Of a stretch of DNA of 60,000 nucleotides, positions 31,600 through 46,500 are shown one piece after another. Each line of letters starts with the position of its first letter. Positions within the stretch are counted from its first letter, which is position 1. The DNA comes from Bolinopsis microptera. Its lineage: Eukaryota; Ctenophora; Tentaculata; Lobata; Bolinopsidae. Below the pieces are notes generated by a model. That model was not told the origin of the DNA. It worked only from the letters and a program-made list of their open reading frames with translations, and searched no databases. A program made the translations under genes and the position numbers. The DNA is taken from positions 6,629,538 through 6,689,537 of the forward strand of contig NC_087084.1 of assembly GCF_026151205.1 (NCBI RefSeq), written 5' to 3'.

Positions 31600-34500
31600 G
31601 TAAAATATGCAGTTCGGTAAAGTCTAAATCGATTTCGACTAACAACCTCTCCAATTATCATTAACTTCTTCAAAAATGAAAACCAAGCGAACTCATCATA
31701 CATGTATTATGTACAAAATGCACATATCATTAAAATAAAAATCTAGCATTCTAAAACTAAAATAACTGCGAAACGTGAATTATTATGAAATTGAAGACAG
31801 TTGAAGAGGTAATAATATAGTGTTAAATTACTTTGATTACAGTATAAAAGTTTAAGCATAATGAGAGGTTCACTTATTTATGTTTTAAACTTAATTAACT
31901 TGATTTTATCTTAATTATGTTCTAACTTTTATACTCTCTACTTAAACAAAAACCCACCTATTTTAAGTCTAAGTAAAAACATAATTAAATACTTTAAACA
32001 ATTAAAGTAATTAAATAATTAAATAATAAAACCCACCTATTTTACAGCGGTATAAAACAACATTAGTAGGAAGTGTCTCCTGACCATGGCCCACTATGTA
32101 GAACTCTGTGTTGCAGCCCCGTTTAAAATGTTTCTTTTTACGTAGACTGCTTCTACTGCCTGAGTTATGAGTTTGTAGTGAGATTTTAAGGGTAATAGAG
32201 TAACTACTGCCTGAGTTATGAGTTTGTAGTGAGATTTCAAGGGTAATAGAGTAACTACTGCCTGAGTTATGAGTTTGTAGTGAGATTTTAAGGGTAATGG
32301 AGTAACTACTGCCTGAGTTATGAGTTTGTAGTGAGATTTTAAGGGTAATGGAGTAACTACTGCCTGAGTTATGAGTTTGTAGTGAGATTTCAAGGGTAAT
32401 AGAGTAACTACTGCCTGAGTTATGAGTTTGTAGTGAGATTTTAAGGGTAATGGAGTAACTACTGCCTGAGTTATGAGTTTGTAGTGAGATTTCAAGGGTA
32501 ATAGAGTAACTACTGCCTGAGTTATGAGTTAGTAGTGAGATTTCAAGGGTAATAGAGTAACTACTGCCTGAGTTATGAGTTTGTAGTGAGATTTTAAGGG
32601 TAATGGAGTAACTACTGCCTGAGTTATGAGTTTGTAGTGAGATTTCAAGGGTAATAGAGTAACTACTGCCTGAGTTATGAGTTAGTAGTGAGATTTCAAG
32701 GGTAATAGAGTAACTACTGCCTGAGTTATGAGTTTGTAGTGAGATTTCAAGGGTAATAGAGTAACTACTGCCTGAGTTATGAGTTTGTAGTGAGATTTCA
32801 AGGGTAATTGAGTAACTACTGCCTGAGTTATGAGTTTGTAGTGAGATTTCAAGGGTAATTGTGTAACTACTGCCTGAGTTATGAGTTTGTAGTGAGATTT
32901 CAAGGGTAATTGTGTAACTACTGCCTGAGTTATGAGTTTGTAGTGAGATTTCAAGGGTAATAGAGTAACTACTGCCTGAGTTATGAGTTTGTAGTGAGAT
33001 TTCAAGGGTAATAGTGCACATCATGACTTGTAAAAACTATATAATATTGTGCAGGCAACATGAAACTTTGTGAAGTAAGGATTAAAGTTTCAGCGTAACA
33101 TTCAGTATCAACCATGACTGTAAAAAGTTTATAGCAGGATGATGATACTGCATGTATTATAGGTAATAGGAAATATTTCAGAAAGTAGTTTTTAGTTCAG
33201 TAAGACCAACATGTAACCCAGGCCACGTTCTCAACTTTATTGTATTTCCGGGATAATAATAGTTGTCAGAATTATTCAATGTATAACAATACATAGATAC
33301 TAGATAGCTAGATAGGAAGTTGTACTGAACTAATTTAACACAAGACTTTAGTTAAGACTTGCATGTAAATAATCCTTGTAAAGACTGTAATTACAGCTGT
33401 ACTTGTAACGACTGTAACAGTACTTGTAACGTCTGTAACAGTACATGTTACATTTTAAAACATGCACCTTGACTGCCCGAGTCACTCTGATCTTGTTTCG
33501 TGTCGCCAATAACCTGCAATGTGTGTAATTTTACTTTGGAATGTGAACCTCACAGAACCAAGTTAACATGATCTCATTTACAAAACAGCTGGTTTCACAC
33601 TGTTACACACGTTTTATGGAGAGTTTTAGTGAACTTTATTACACAGTGATTATGTAAGTATGTAGTGGGATGGAAGCGTTTTAACCAGGTGTAGCCAGTA
33701 CAAACCCTGGCTCCATAATATGAAGGACTAGAACTAACCTGAGTGTCGTAGAATGTGATAGCGGAGGGTTTAGGCTTAGAGTTGGTTTTATTGTGTTTTT
33801 TAGTAGGGTTGCCTAACAGGGTATCATCATATAGGGGGTTGTTAAATCCTGTCCTGGCGTTCATCTGGAATTAATATATAATTAGCATGTTAATAATGAT
33901 AATTAATAATTCAATGTGTTAGAATTTATAGTAGTATATGTAATATGTAATATGTAATATGTATGATGTATTGTGTAAATGTAGATTGTACAATCAGAAG
34001 GTTGCTTGATAAACAAGGTGTACATTTTAAAATTAGTTGGTTGTTGTTTTCTGGTGCGGTAATTAACTGTAAAATAAACATTTTGTATGTTACATCAGGA
34101 ATACTGAAAGTGTAAACTCTCCTGCGTAACAAATCAAGATAATAAATAAATTAGAAGAGCAGACCATCAGACCATGCATAGCTAAGTTGTCTTTTGTAGA
34201 TTGCATGTAACATTAGTGGAGTGTAGTTACACTGTTACAAGTTACGATTATGATATATCATGTAATACCACTATCATTTATAATATAAAAGGATAAGAAA
34301 GAAATAAATCGATATAATATTGCATTGTGTCAATAAACATACACATATTATGATTAAAAACACATCAATCCCACATGCAAGTTGCGAGGGTAATGCTAAA
34401 TCGAGTGTAAACTGTAATATCGCTGCTGAAACTTACAAACTCTGCAAATACTATATCTGGTTCTGCTAAACAGTACGATTCCTGCAAACAAAATGTAACT

Positions 34501-37500
34501 TTCTTATTTTAACTTTATCAAATTTTATTTTAAAATTTGTACCAGAAACATCGATTATAACTAAGCTTGTAAATGTAAAACGTATAATATGTCAACGCCT
34601 TACTTTTTAGTAATAGAGTGAATGTGAAATACCCGAATCTTTACCAAAAGTCCATGCATATCTCATATTTTAACAATGTCCATACATTGTGTTTTCATCA
34701 AATGCATCTTGATTCTCGAACCAAAGACGCTTGCATAATAAATCATATTTTCAATTTCCTTTTTAATATCCATCAAATGATAGCACTCACATTCTCACAA
34801 TCCTTACACATTACACAACAAGCTACTATACAATGATTGAATAAAATAACACCACCATATTTTAAACTGAAATTTGTGTTTGAGTGCTCCGACATTGCGC
34901 ACAACAATGCTTACAGCCCCCCCCCCCCCCCACAAGCCATGCAATTACTCAAACTCAATAGGTCTGGATACTGGTGGAGAGAGGTGAACCATATCTCACA
35001 CGTGACAGCACATATCAGACACGTGACAGCACATATTGGACACGTGACAGCACATATCGGACACGTGACGGCACATATCGGACACGTGACAGCACATATT
35101 ATCGGACACGTGACAGCACATATCGGACACGTGACAAGAATGCTGAGATTTCATTTGTCACAGGTGATCGCTGATTGGTTAAAACTTTAAAATAACCGTC
35201 ACGTGTCCCCACTGGTATCCAGATCAACTCGGTCTACATAGCAATCAACTACTCAACTACCATGCGGCTAATGCACTAGGAATATTTGACATGACCATAT
35301 AAGGAATAATAGGAATGTGGAACGTTTCATCAGTGAGAAGAGCTTGTGACACATTGTGAAGATAATATGCTTTTGAGTGCGCTACTTGGCTTTATTCGAG
35401 TTTGAGTACAAAATAACAATGGTTATCTTACTGTGCTTACTCAAACTGTGTCATATCCTTTACAAATGCATAACGACAAAAAACGTTCAAATTAAAAAAC
35501 GAAACAATTAACCAATTAACCAATTATAAGCTAATAAAGTTAATTACCTGGGAGGAAACATTCTTGTTCTCGTAAACAGAATGGTACATTCTCTGAGGCG
35601 GAGGGTATTGACAATCTGGAGCAACATAGTCCTCATCTACCATGCCAGGGAGGGACACGTGGGAATCTGCACTGTTCTGAAACAGTGTGATCTAGTGGCT
35701 GTTAGTACTTGGTCTAATACAGTACTACTTGGTCTAGTACTTGGTCTAATACAGTACTACTTGGTCTAGTACTTGGTCTAATACAGTAGTACTTGGTCTA
35801 GTACTTGGTCTAATACAGTACTACTTGGTCTAGTACTTGGTCTAATGTAAGCAGTCACCATCTGCTCCAGATTCGTAGATTATTTGTATCAATTTAAGGT
35901 ACGAACAACGAAAACAAGAGTAATAACGATGGTTACAAGATATTAAACTATAAAACAATACAATGAATAATTCGACAAACTCCTGCTTTAACTCCTAGTT
36001 CACCAGACTTATATTGCCCAAAATCGCCCACCGATCTAATGATCTTATCCTACCATAACATATCACATCATGAAATACAATCACTATACACATACTATAG
36101 CCAGACATACTATTATATTATATAAAGTCGGCCGTCAATACTTGTCTATATTCACGCTGAAACTCCTAGCTTAAATCCGCCATGACCCATGCCATTATGT
36201 CTACTATCAATCCCTCTCTAGGCCAACCAGAACTCAACCAGAGTTACAGGTTCCGACCACCAACTATCCTTCGATAGGACAAACCACCAACTCTCTCTCT
36301 CCCAGTTCAGGCTCCCTTACAGTCCGGCATCAATGACACTCCATCGAATCGGGAAAACTCAATCTCCTTCTCGACCGTCCGTCCGACCTTATATATTCCT
36401 CGACCAGCCCTGTATGTGCCGCACCAAAATACGGCCCGCCTATGCTGTATGCTCCGAAAACTCATTATTCTCTATTAAATGCATTCTAATCTATAGCACG
36501 CACTGTCTTGTCAACAAGTCTGCCTGATTTTCTCGTGCTCCCTGGTGCTTATTCAACCAACATCGAACTACAGGCCGTCTAATTTTATCTATGATTATCA
36601 TTAATTCCCTACCAGTATTTTCAGCCACTACCCTCATCACACTTCCGTCGTGTTCTTGCCATAAGCCTTTACATGCTCGTTGCACAATGATTATTTCGGC
36701 CGCTACTAATGATAACTCCGCATTCTCTTAAGTAATCGGTTAATATTATAAATCTATATAATTTAACTTAATAATGATACTTCCAGAAAAATTGACTCAA
36801 AATATCCACTGCGTACACAACTTTACAAAATATGATATTTTTTTGAACCTTACTATAATAGTATACAAATTTAATAGAAAATCTCGAACTAAAGACCCTA
36901 TACCTTGCCCGATCACGGCTTACACAACTTATAACAACCCACTCAAAATCTGATCTTTCTTAGAACCCTACTATACTGGTATAATAATTTACACTCCTTA
37001 AAAACTCCTTCCTGCACTTCCTCAACATTTTAAAATCACAAATTTTTAGAACCCAACTATAATAATTTAATTACAACTCACAATTTCTAAACGTTTTTTT
37101 TTAAATGTGTCCATTTCAATCTCGTCTCTTCTTACCCGTGTCTTGTTCGTCGTTCAGAATATCCTTATCTGGCCTTCTGTTCCATGTCTTTGTTCGTCGT
37201 TCAGCACATAACTTTTTATCTTCGCTTAGGATATCAGCAATCATCTCCGATATCTTCGGTGGTCTCCGATTTATGCTTTCATGCGACCTTCAATCAACGT
37301 GTCCTCCAATCTTGTCTCCGATCTATGATTCCATGCATTTTCCAATCGATGTGTCCTTCAATCTTTCCGTTTTCGTTTTCTACTCCTTTCTTGACCTTTG
37401 TGTCTCCATCCAAGATAAATGCCTCCGCCCAGGGTATTAGCATTTGTACCCAACCTTGTGTCTCCATCCAGTATATCCGCATTTTGTCCCCCTACACTGT

Positions 37501-40500
37501 GTTTCCGTCTAGGATATCAATTAATCTCTCCGTCTCTGTGTCTCCATCCAGGATATCACCAATTTTTCCCGTCTCTCCGCCAAGGATATCAGTAATTTTC
37601 TCCGACACTGTCTCTCCGTCCAGGATATAAGTTAGTATCCCCGTTTCTGTGTCTCCGCCCAGGATATCAGTAATTTTCTCCAACACTGTCTTGCCGTCTC
37701 CGACACTTTCTCTCCGTCTAGGATATCAGCTATTTTCTCCGACACTTTCTCTCCGTTTAGGATATCAGCAGTTGTCCCCACCTCTTGGTCTCCATATCTA
37801 TCCCCCTTTTATGCTTCCATGTGACCTCCAATTCATGTGTTCTCGAATCCTGTTTCTGGTCTCTGCTTTCATGCAACCCCCAATCCATGTGTCCTCGACT
37901 CTGGTTACAGATATATTGTCTTTCAATTTCTTTCATTTTTAGCTTGCATGTACTTCTACTTTTCCACGGTTGGTTTCTTTATCTGTCTTTCTTTTCCAAT
38001 TACCTCAATCTGTAAGTTTTCTTTCCCCTTTAGTTCTCTTTTTCTTCTTTTTTCGTCCATCCTTTCTAAGATATCTATTCTCCGTTGTAGTCTGCCTTCT
38101 GTTATCGTCCTTGAATCTTCTAGCATCTTTATTTTTTCTCTAAAACACTAATCATTTCCGCTCTTAAATTGTTTCTCCTTTTCCGTACTTTTTCTAGTTC
38201 GGCATACATCCCCGTCCAATTCTCCTTCTTTCCATTTTTTAATCATCTCTACGCTTCCATGTACAGTCTAAAACGAAACCATTTCTCGTGCCCTATTTCA
38301 CTCTCGTCTTCATATTTTAATTTTTTCGCCTTTCTTGTCATTGACTCTTCTTCATCCGCACTACTGATCTCTGTACTACTATCTGAGTCGTATCCTGTGC
38401 TACTTTTTGTATCAGTTTCCTCTTCTCTTCGTTGATGAATGTATGGTCTTTCCTTCAAGTTCTCATCTTCCTTTTTGTATTTTTTATTTCCTCCCTCCGT
38501 ACCATTCGTCTCTAAGTTACTCTCTGAATCAGTGCTTGAATTTGGTTCGCACCCTTCCACTCCCATTACCATCTGTCTTTCTCTTTTCCCCACTTTACAC
38601 TTTACCGTTTACATTCTGAGCTATAGACCTCCAATCGATATGTCCTCCAATCTTGTTTCCTATTTATGCTTTCATGTATCCTTGTGTCTTCTTACAATGT
38701 CTCAATGTGTCTCCTTTCAATGTCTTCTTTCAGTGTCTTTCAATGTCTCCCCATATCTCTAGTATTTCCACCGCAATATCTCCAAGATTATCCATATGTC
38801 TTCTTCCAATATGTCTGCGTGTCTCCTTCCAATTTCTCAAGGTGTCTCCCTTAAATCTCTCCGTATCTATACTTCCAATTTCTTTACGTGTCTCCTCCGA
38901 TGTCTCCTCGTTTCTCCCAACAAAGTCTTCTAATATCTCCTCGTATCTCCTTCAAATGTTTCTCCTTCGATATTTACCCTGGAATGATATTTAATGCTCT
39001 GTCACCACTCACCACATTCTACACGTTATTTCATCACTCACCATGTTTAAATAATGTTTTCACTATTTACCACTTGTATATTTTCCACCACAATATTTCC
39101 AATATCATCCATATCTCTCCTTACTATGTCTCCATGTGTCTCCTTCCACGTGTTTCACTCCACGTGTCTCCTTGTTTCTCCTACCAATGTCTCCTTCCAA
39201 TGTCTCCTTATATCTCCTTCAAATGCTTCTAATGCCTCCTTCCATGTTCCCTCCAATGATACATGCGTCCTTTCCAGTCTCTCTCCAATTTATCTCCAAT
39301 ACGTCCACCCATACTTCCTCCAACCAGTCTCCAACCCATCCCTCCAGATGTCCTCCGATCATATTTCTCATTCCAATATGACCCCCACCACATTCTAATA
39401 ATATTTCCACTAGTTACCACTAGTACTACCACTGCACTCCTAATGCATCTATGCCTTTCCCTCCAACATCACTCCTCAACACGTTCCAACAGCTGGTTCC
39501 AATAATAATTCTGCTATTTATCTCCACCACCATATTCCAATAATAATTCCTCTAGTCACCTCTATTATCGCCACCACCATGTCTCCAATAATAATTCCAA
39601 TAATAATTCCAATAATAATTCCACTATTATCACCTCTCGCCACGTTTCACTAGCATTTCCACTAGTAAAGTAGTAAAAACCACTATTAGTAACTACCACT
39701 ATTAATGCCACCGCCATGTTTACAGATGGATTTATATGTAAAACAATCAAAACAAGCAAACTAAACGCGCAAACAACCGCTACCTCGTTTAATAGAGGAA
39801 ACTGAATACTTTATAAAACTCGCAAACTATAACTGAACATTTAACAATAGCCCCTCTATAGGGAATTTATACCATGGCTCAGCTCCAGATGTTCTTATTA
39901 TAGTAAACAACCGCTCAGACGTAACATAGTATGACATTTCAACTAATATGATTGTTTCCAGTGGACACCAACATATCCACAGCTTTCTATCTCGCCCTAA
40001 CTCCATACTATACAAAATTTACACTCACTTAATACAATACTCACCTGTCCGTTCCATTTCTCAGCCCCGCATTTCTCGGCTTTTACTCTAATTGACAAAC
40101 CAGTGTTTCACACAGTCACTCCATGACTTAATTTCCAAAATCACAGTGTTTCACACAGTCACTCCATGACTTAATATTCAAAATTGCCGTGTCTCACACA
40201 GTCACCTGATGACTTAATTTCCAAAATCGCCGTCGGATTATCTTTTTCATATATTCGGCCTGTCAATTCATCACACTCTTCACAGAAAAGTAGTCCTAGT
40301 TTCTTTCATCATAGAAAATACCATTCCCCTCAAAATTTAGATCTCACTCAAAACGTACCACGTTTTCAAACTTATACACAGCTTTAATTCGATACAAGTG
40401 ACGTCACATCTCTCTAAATAACCTCCCTCTCCCTTTCCAGTGCTAGCAGCACCCGGGTCTCATTTATATAAATTACATCTCTCCCCCAATCCTTGAAATG

Positions 40501-43500
40501 TTGGTCGCAATTTCGCCAGCCCACTCCAAACTCCCCCTCTCGCTCTCTTCCATAATATAAAATATGTAGCGCTACAAAAAGAAAACAAGTCTGACACACA
40601 ACAGAACGATTCAGCAGGCAGCCACTCCTACTGAGGCTCTGGTGGCTGAAAGTATGTCAAGTCTGCCGTCTTAAAACTTAAAATCAGAAACAGTAAACCA
40701 TGAACTGCTCACGTACCCCCTCGATAATAATTATAACATTCTCTCGATAAAATCTCTCAACGGACTGATATTTATTCCTCAAAATATCCCCTCTGCTCCT
40801 CCTAACCTATGCCCCTCCGGTACCTAACCTTCCTTCCCTTACATGATGAAAGAAACCCAAAAATTGCATTTAAACTCCACACTTAACCGTGTCTTCATTT
40901 ACTGCTCTTGCACTGAACTAATCGATGACCCTAATCTGACTGGCAACACTGTTACAACGTAACGTAACTCTACTCCTCACACCGGTCAATTCACATTCGA
41001 ATGATAAGCAATCTCTCCCTTACCTCAATTAAAATACAAATAATCTATCCTATAATAAAGTAGGATCCTACCGTTCGCGCCATTGTAAGCAGTCACCATC
41101 TGCTCCAGATTCGTAGATTATTTGTATCAATTTAAGGTACGAACAACGAAAACAAGAGTAATAACGATGGTTACAAGATATTAAACTATAAAACAATACA
41201 ATGAATAATTCGACAAACTCCTGCTTTAACTCCTAGTTCACCAGACTTATATTGCCCAAAATCGCCCACCGATCTAATGATCTTATCCTACCATAACATA
41301 TCACATCATGAAATACAATCACTATACACATACTATAGCCAGACATACTATTATATTATATAAAGTCGGCCGTCAATACTTGTCTATATTCACGCTGAAA
41401 CTCCTAGCTTAAATCCGCCATGACCCATGCCATTATGTCTACTATCAATCCCTCTCTAGGCCAACCAGAACTCAACCAGAGTTACAGGTTCCGACCACCA
41501 ACTATCCTTCGATAGGACAAACCACCAACTCTCTCTCTCCCAGTTCAGGCTCCCTTACAGTCCGGCATCAATGACACTCCATCGAATCGGGAAAACTCAA
41601 TCTCCTTCTCGACCGTCCGTCCGACCTTATATATTCCTCGACCAGCCCTGTATGTGCCGCACCAAAATACGGCCCGCCTATGCTGTATGCTCCGAAAACT
41701 CATTATTCTCTATTAAATGCATTCTAATCTATAGCACGCACTGTCTTGTCAACAAGTCTGCCTGATTTTCTCGTGCTCCCTGGTGCTTATTCAACCAACA
41801 TCGAACTACAGGCCGTCTAATTTTATCTATGATTATCATTAATTCCCTACCAGTATTTTCAGCCACTACCCTCATCACACTTCCGTCGTGTTCTTGCCAT
41901 AAGCCTTTACATGCTCGTTGCACAATGATTATTTCGGCCGCTACTAATGATAACTCCGCATTCTCTTAAGTAATCGGTTAATATTATAAATCTATATAAT
42001 TTAACTTAATAATGATACTTCCAGAAAAATTGACTCAAAATATCCACTGCGTACACTAATACAGTACTACTTGGTCTAATACAGTACTACTTGGTCTAGT
42101 ACTTGGTCTAATACAGTACTACTTGGTCTAATACCTTAATACAGTACTACTTGGTCTAGTACTTGGTCTAATACAGTACTACTTGGTCTAATACAGTACT
42201 ACTTGGTCTAATACAGTACTACTTGGTCTAGTACTTGGTCTAATACAGTACTACTTGGTCTAGTACTTGGTCTAATACAGTACTACTTGGTCTAGTACTT
42301 GGTCTAATACAGAACTACTTGGTCTAGTACTTGGTCTAATACAGTACTACTTGGTCTAGTACTTGGTCTAATACAGAACTACTTGGTCTAGTACTTGGTC
42401 TAATACAGTACTACTTGGTCTAGTACAGTACTACTTGGTCTAGTACAGTACTACTTGGTCTAATACAGTGCTACTTGGTCTAGTACTTGGTCTACTAATA
42501 ATTGGTCTAGTGATTGTTAGTACTTGTACTTGGTCTAAGACTTGGTCTAGTGGTTGTTAGTACTTGATCTACTACTTTATGTAGTATATTGTGTATTATC
42601 AATAAGTTACTCACTGTAGAGTGTGTAGTCATGGGACGTAGCTCAATGTCACCAGGTGTCACGGAGAACATCTTCTGAAATATAGAACTTTGTCACCACA
42701 TTGTCACCTCATTGGCACCACATTGTCACCACATTGTCACCACATTATCACCAGTACCACATTGTCACCACTTATCAATTTAATAATATTGTGGTTTTAT
42801 ATTAATTATACGAATATAAACCCCGATCTCATAACTAACATAGTCATAATCTAACATAAATCCCTTGGATATCAATAATCCAATTACATAGTGTGTCCTC
42901 AACAGCTTACATACATTCTTCAGCTTCAGCTACAAATGACAAACCATACTGTAACTGAAGAGTCTTATTGTATCAAAATTGAAATACTGTGTAAATTTGA
43001 TTTAAATTTAAATTCTAATAAGGGGTCGTTCACATATTATTACGTAGTCAGCCGAGGGGGGAGGGGTTTCTTCCCAAATGATTACGGTTGATTATGGGGG
43101 GGGGGGGGGTGGGGGGGGGTTGGCTGTTGATTACGCTGATTACCCTCTAGAATAATAACAATTTGACAATATTTTAATTCAAATTCCACTCAATTTCACT
43201 CTGATAAGTGATAGTGATACAATTTAGGAATGGATCGGGTATCTGGCTGCTAAAGTAAGTAGTTTGGAAGGTGCTTGGCCGGATATCATAACAATGATCT
43301 CGGCTCATAATGATCAGGATCTGCATGAAACGTAGAGAAAAGTGTTTTCAAAGTGAAAAAAGTCGAAAGGGGGGGGGGGGGGGGGGGATCAGGCCATGAT
43401 TACGTAATTTTGCTGTCGTCAGTCCATACATAACATCACGTGACGTCATAACATCACGCGACTTCATTGTTCGGGTTTTGTGCTTTTTAAAGGAATACAT

Positions 43501-46500
43501 ATAATATTATATAATGTTGACACTCATCATTAATAATTGCTGAATAATTAAATTCTGTGTAACGAAGATTTCATTTTCCAGCTTCGGCTTAAAGTTAAGG
43601 CCACAGGGGCCACTAGGGGGGGGGGGGGGGGGGGGGGGTCCGAGGTCAATTTTGAGATTTTGAGATATGTTGTAGAGCTCGATCTAAATTTTTAAATGCT
43701 TTTGTCCTTACCGAAAACAAAGTTTCCTATTTGAAGATATCTCGCGTTGAATTTTGAGGTTTACCTGTAATTCTATTGTAAATGAAAAATGTATATGAAA
43801 TTGTGTTCAAAATCTATCTTCTTTTTCAGTTTATGACTTAGAACCTTGTAACTTGGCAACAATGTTCTTCAAGGTATTTTGAGTTTTTGCTATGTAACGA
43901 TTTATGATATCTTGCTCCAAAGCTGAGATATGAGGTTAACCATGAGTGCGGTTTACAAAATTTAAAACGGTTAACCTCATAAAAAGAGTTAGGAGCAAAA
44001 TTACAACAATCGTTACATAACAAACTTTTAAATTCATGTCAGGAACATAAGTTCCAAATTTGAGGTGAAATGGATAAAAGCTCTAGGAGAAGATAGGTTT
44101 TTGAGGTGGTAAATAAATTGTTCAGGAGAGTCAAAAGACTGATTCTGAGAAAATATGTTAACCTCAATTTTCCAACAAATAAAGGACATATAATAGTTCT
44201 GTTCACATTGGATGGCCAATTGATACCCATTGATAAGTTTAACTTGTGATGAGAGCAACAAAATGTTAAGAACTGGTTATTTGTGAGGTTAACTGATTAA
44301 AAACTAAAAAGGCAATAGTTAACCTCAATTTTACGAAAAACTAGGCGCTCTGGGGGGCTAAGGGTGTTGTGCAATCGTCAGATAGTACGTGGTCTGCCAA
44401 CTGGCAAAAAACGTTTTTTCGACCTCGGACCCACCCCTGTGGCCTTAAAGCTGTGTCCAACCGATTGTGTTTGACCATTTTATTTCTGACAACTTAAAAG
44501 CTCAACAAGAATTGCGCCCGTTGTTTCGTTTTGGCAGACGCTAGATTTCCATTTCACATTTGCTATACATTTAAGTATAAGCTCCAATCAGCTCACTTCA
44601 ATCTTCATGATAATAATATTGATAAATTATGCATCAAATACGGGAAACACTTGAAATTCAGTTCAATTGCCGTAGAACTTAACTTGTATCTGTAATTCAA
44701 GAAATTATCAGCAAAGGTAAAACTATACTCGTGTACACATCAATACACTACGCGTGCCACGTACAAATTGGGCGTATTACCTGATAGTAATATTATACAT
44801 TACATGCATCGTATACATTAAAACACAGCCGCGCATTCATAGATCACAGGCTATCTATACATCACATCTCCGCAAGCAATCCTCGCGCGCGCGCGACTTT
44901 TTCGTTGCATGGTAACGGACGAAATGACACCATATTCAGACCCGCCTAACGCGATCTCCAAAATCCACGTTTTTCTGCCAAAACCTCCATTCGTAACCTT
45001 TCACTATTGCCTTTTTTCAAAAGGGTGAAAAGGAAAAAAATCTATCATGCCCCACACAAACCGTTTTTAACGTCCTACGTACACTAAAAACCCGATTCAC
45101 CGTACAGTTTGCGGGAAAAGAAAATAGTAAATTGGGGTTTTACTGTAAGTGGTTTCGAGAAAAAAGAAATCGTCAGGTTCCTGTTCAGAGCGTGACGTCA
45201 TGGTCGATATTGCGAAATCCTTATTAGAGGCCATTATATTTCTACTGCATGGGGTTGACTATTAAGTTTCTATAAAGGAGGTGGTTGGCAGAGCCACCTG
45301 TATTTAATTGCTACCTATTCACAAACTTTATAATGTCATTTTATTTAAATATCACTATGATTTTAGCTAATCTAAGCGGAAGAAGGACAAACATGCCTGT
45401 GCTCGATGTTTGGCTTCAACACACACCAATGATGCTGAGAATTCAAGAACACATAATGCGGCTGCTTATGATTGTCCTGTGTTGGTAAGAGAAACTAAAC
45501 GTATTGCTGCTAACACTGACTTTATTTCAAAAAACGTAATGTGAAATTAGGTGCTAATCGACAGAAATCACAGCTTTCTATTGGTTGTTTCAACGCAAGG
45601 TCTCTATGCAACAAAACTTGTGGCGTACTAGAAATGCTTAAGGATAACTCGATCTCTATCTGTTGTATCACGGAAACTTGGCTTAAATCTAATGATCGGG
45701 CAAAGTTTGCCGAAATTCGTTATTTTGGGTTTGATATTATCAGTGCCCCTCGAAGAGGTAGGGGAGGTGGTGTTGGTTTTCTCTTCAACCCCAAAGTTAT
45801 TTCGCCTGTACGCAATGATGTTACTAAATATTCATCTTTTGAAGTACTTGAATGTGTCATTAAAACTGCTGGTGAGGTTATCAGGCTATGTGTAGTTTAT
45901 CGCAGCACTCAGGCCAAAACAAAATATGATGAAACAAAAATATCTAAGTTTATGGATGACTTTGATGGATACCTGGACAATCTTCTGCTTAAAACTGGAT
46001 CTCCAATTATTTGTGGTGACTTTAATTTCCATGTTGAAGACCTAAACAATAATGTTGCCCAGAACTTTATTGCCCTTTGTGAGAGCAAAGGCTTCCTTCA
46101 GCATGTCGACTCTCCTACTCACATCTCTGGCGGGACACTGGACTTGTTATTTACTCTAGGCTGTGTAAGTGACTCATTGTCTGGAACAGATATGATGGTA
46201 GAGACAAGCACTGGAACCAGCTCTGATCACTATCTAGTAAGTTGTCAGATCCCAGTCTCATTCGATTTTCATAAAGCTCGTACATATGAAGAAAAAGATG
46301 TCAGAGAGCTAAGCAAAATTGACATCGATAAGTTCAGGGAAGATCTGTTTTGTTCAGAGCTTAACCTTTCTGAATATCAATCCTTGGACGAGGCTGTGAA
46401 CCTTTATCAAAATGTCCTTGAACAGGTGCTGGACAAACATGCCCCACTTATTACGAAACGATTTACTGCTGAAAAGTCTGATTTTTGGGATGAAAAATGT

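Larger units (their letters stand above)
35846..42055 (-). mobile_element. 6.2-kb LTR retroelement without visible pol
   Basis: Two 972-bp direct repeats (35846-36817 and 41084-42055) show no difference where I compared them. They begin TG and end CA. CTAA lies outside each end, a 4-bp target duplication inside the 32-bp minisatellite. On the minus strand, one base after the LTR, TGGCGCGAACGGTAGGAT (41082-41065) begins with TGG as a tRNA primer-binding site should, which sets the orientation. The 4,266-bp interior has no reverse transcriptase, integrase or protease that I can find, only short frames and repeats, so it is a non-autonomous element dependent on a relative. It sits in the intron between exons 42615 and 35676 of the leftward gene. 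Confidence 0.85.

Noticed and set aside
32011-33024. 337-codon minus-strand frame (ITLEISLQTHNSGSSYS repeats) as a complete gene
   Set aside because: Splice phase places the exon start at 32159 with the repeat in the intron; kept only as a possible alternative-splicing extension.
34993-35136. CACGTG repeats as a regulatory E-box cluster
   Set aside because: The motif is part of a 20-21-bp minisatellite unit, so its repetition alone is not evidence of regulation.
36333-36685. Paired small frames repeated at 41571-41923 as duplicated genes
   Set aside because: They are the same short frames in the two identical LTRs, not genes.
37105-39500. Many overlapping Ser/Phe-rich plus-strand frames
   Set aside because: Pyrimidine-rich repeat interior of the LTR element; no conserved motifs and frames overlap in all phases.
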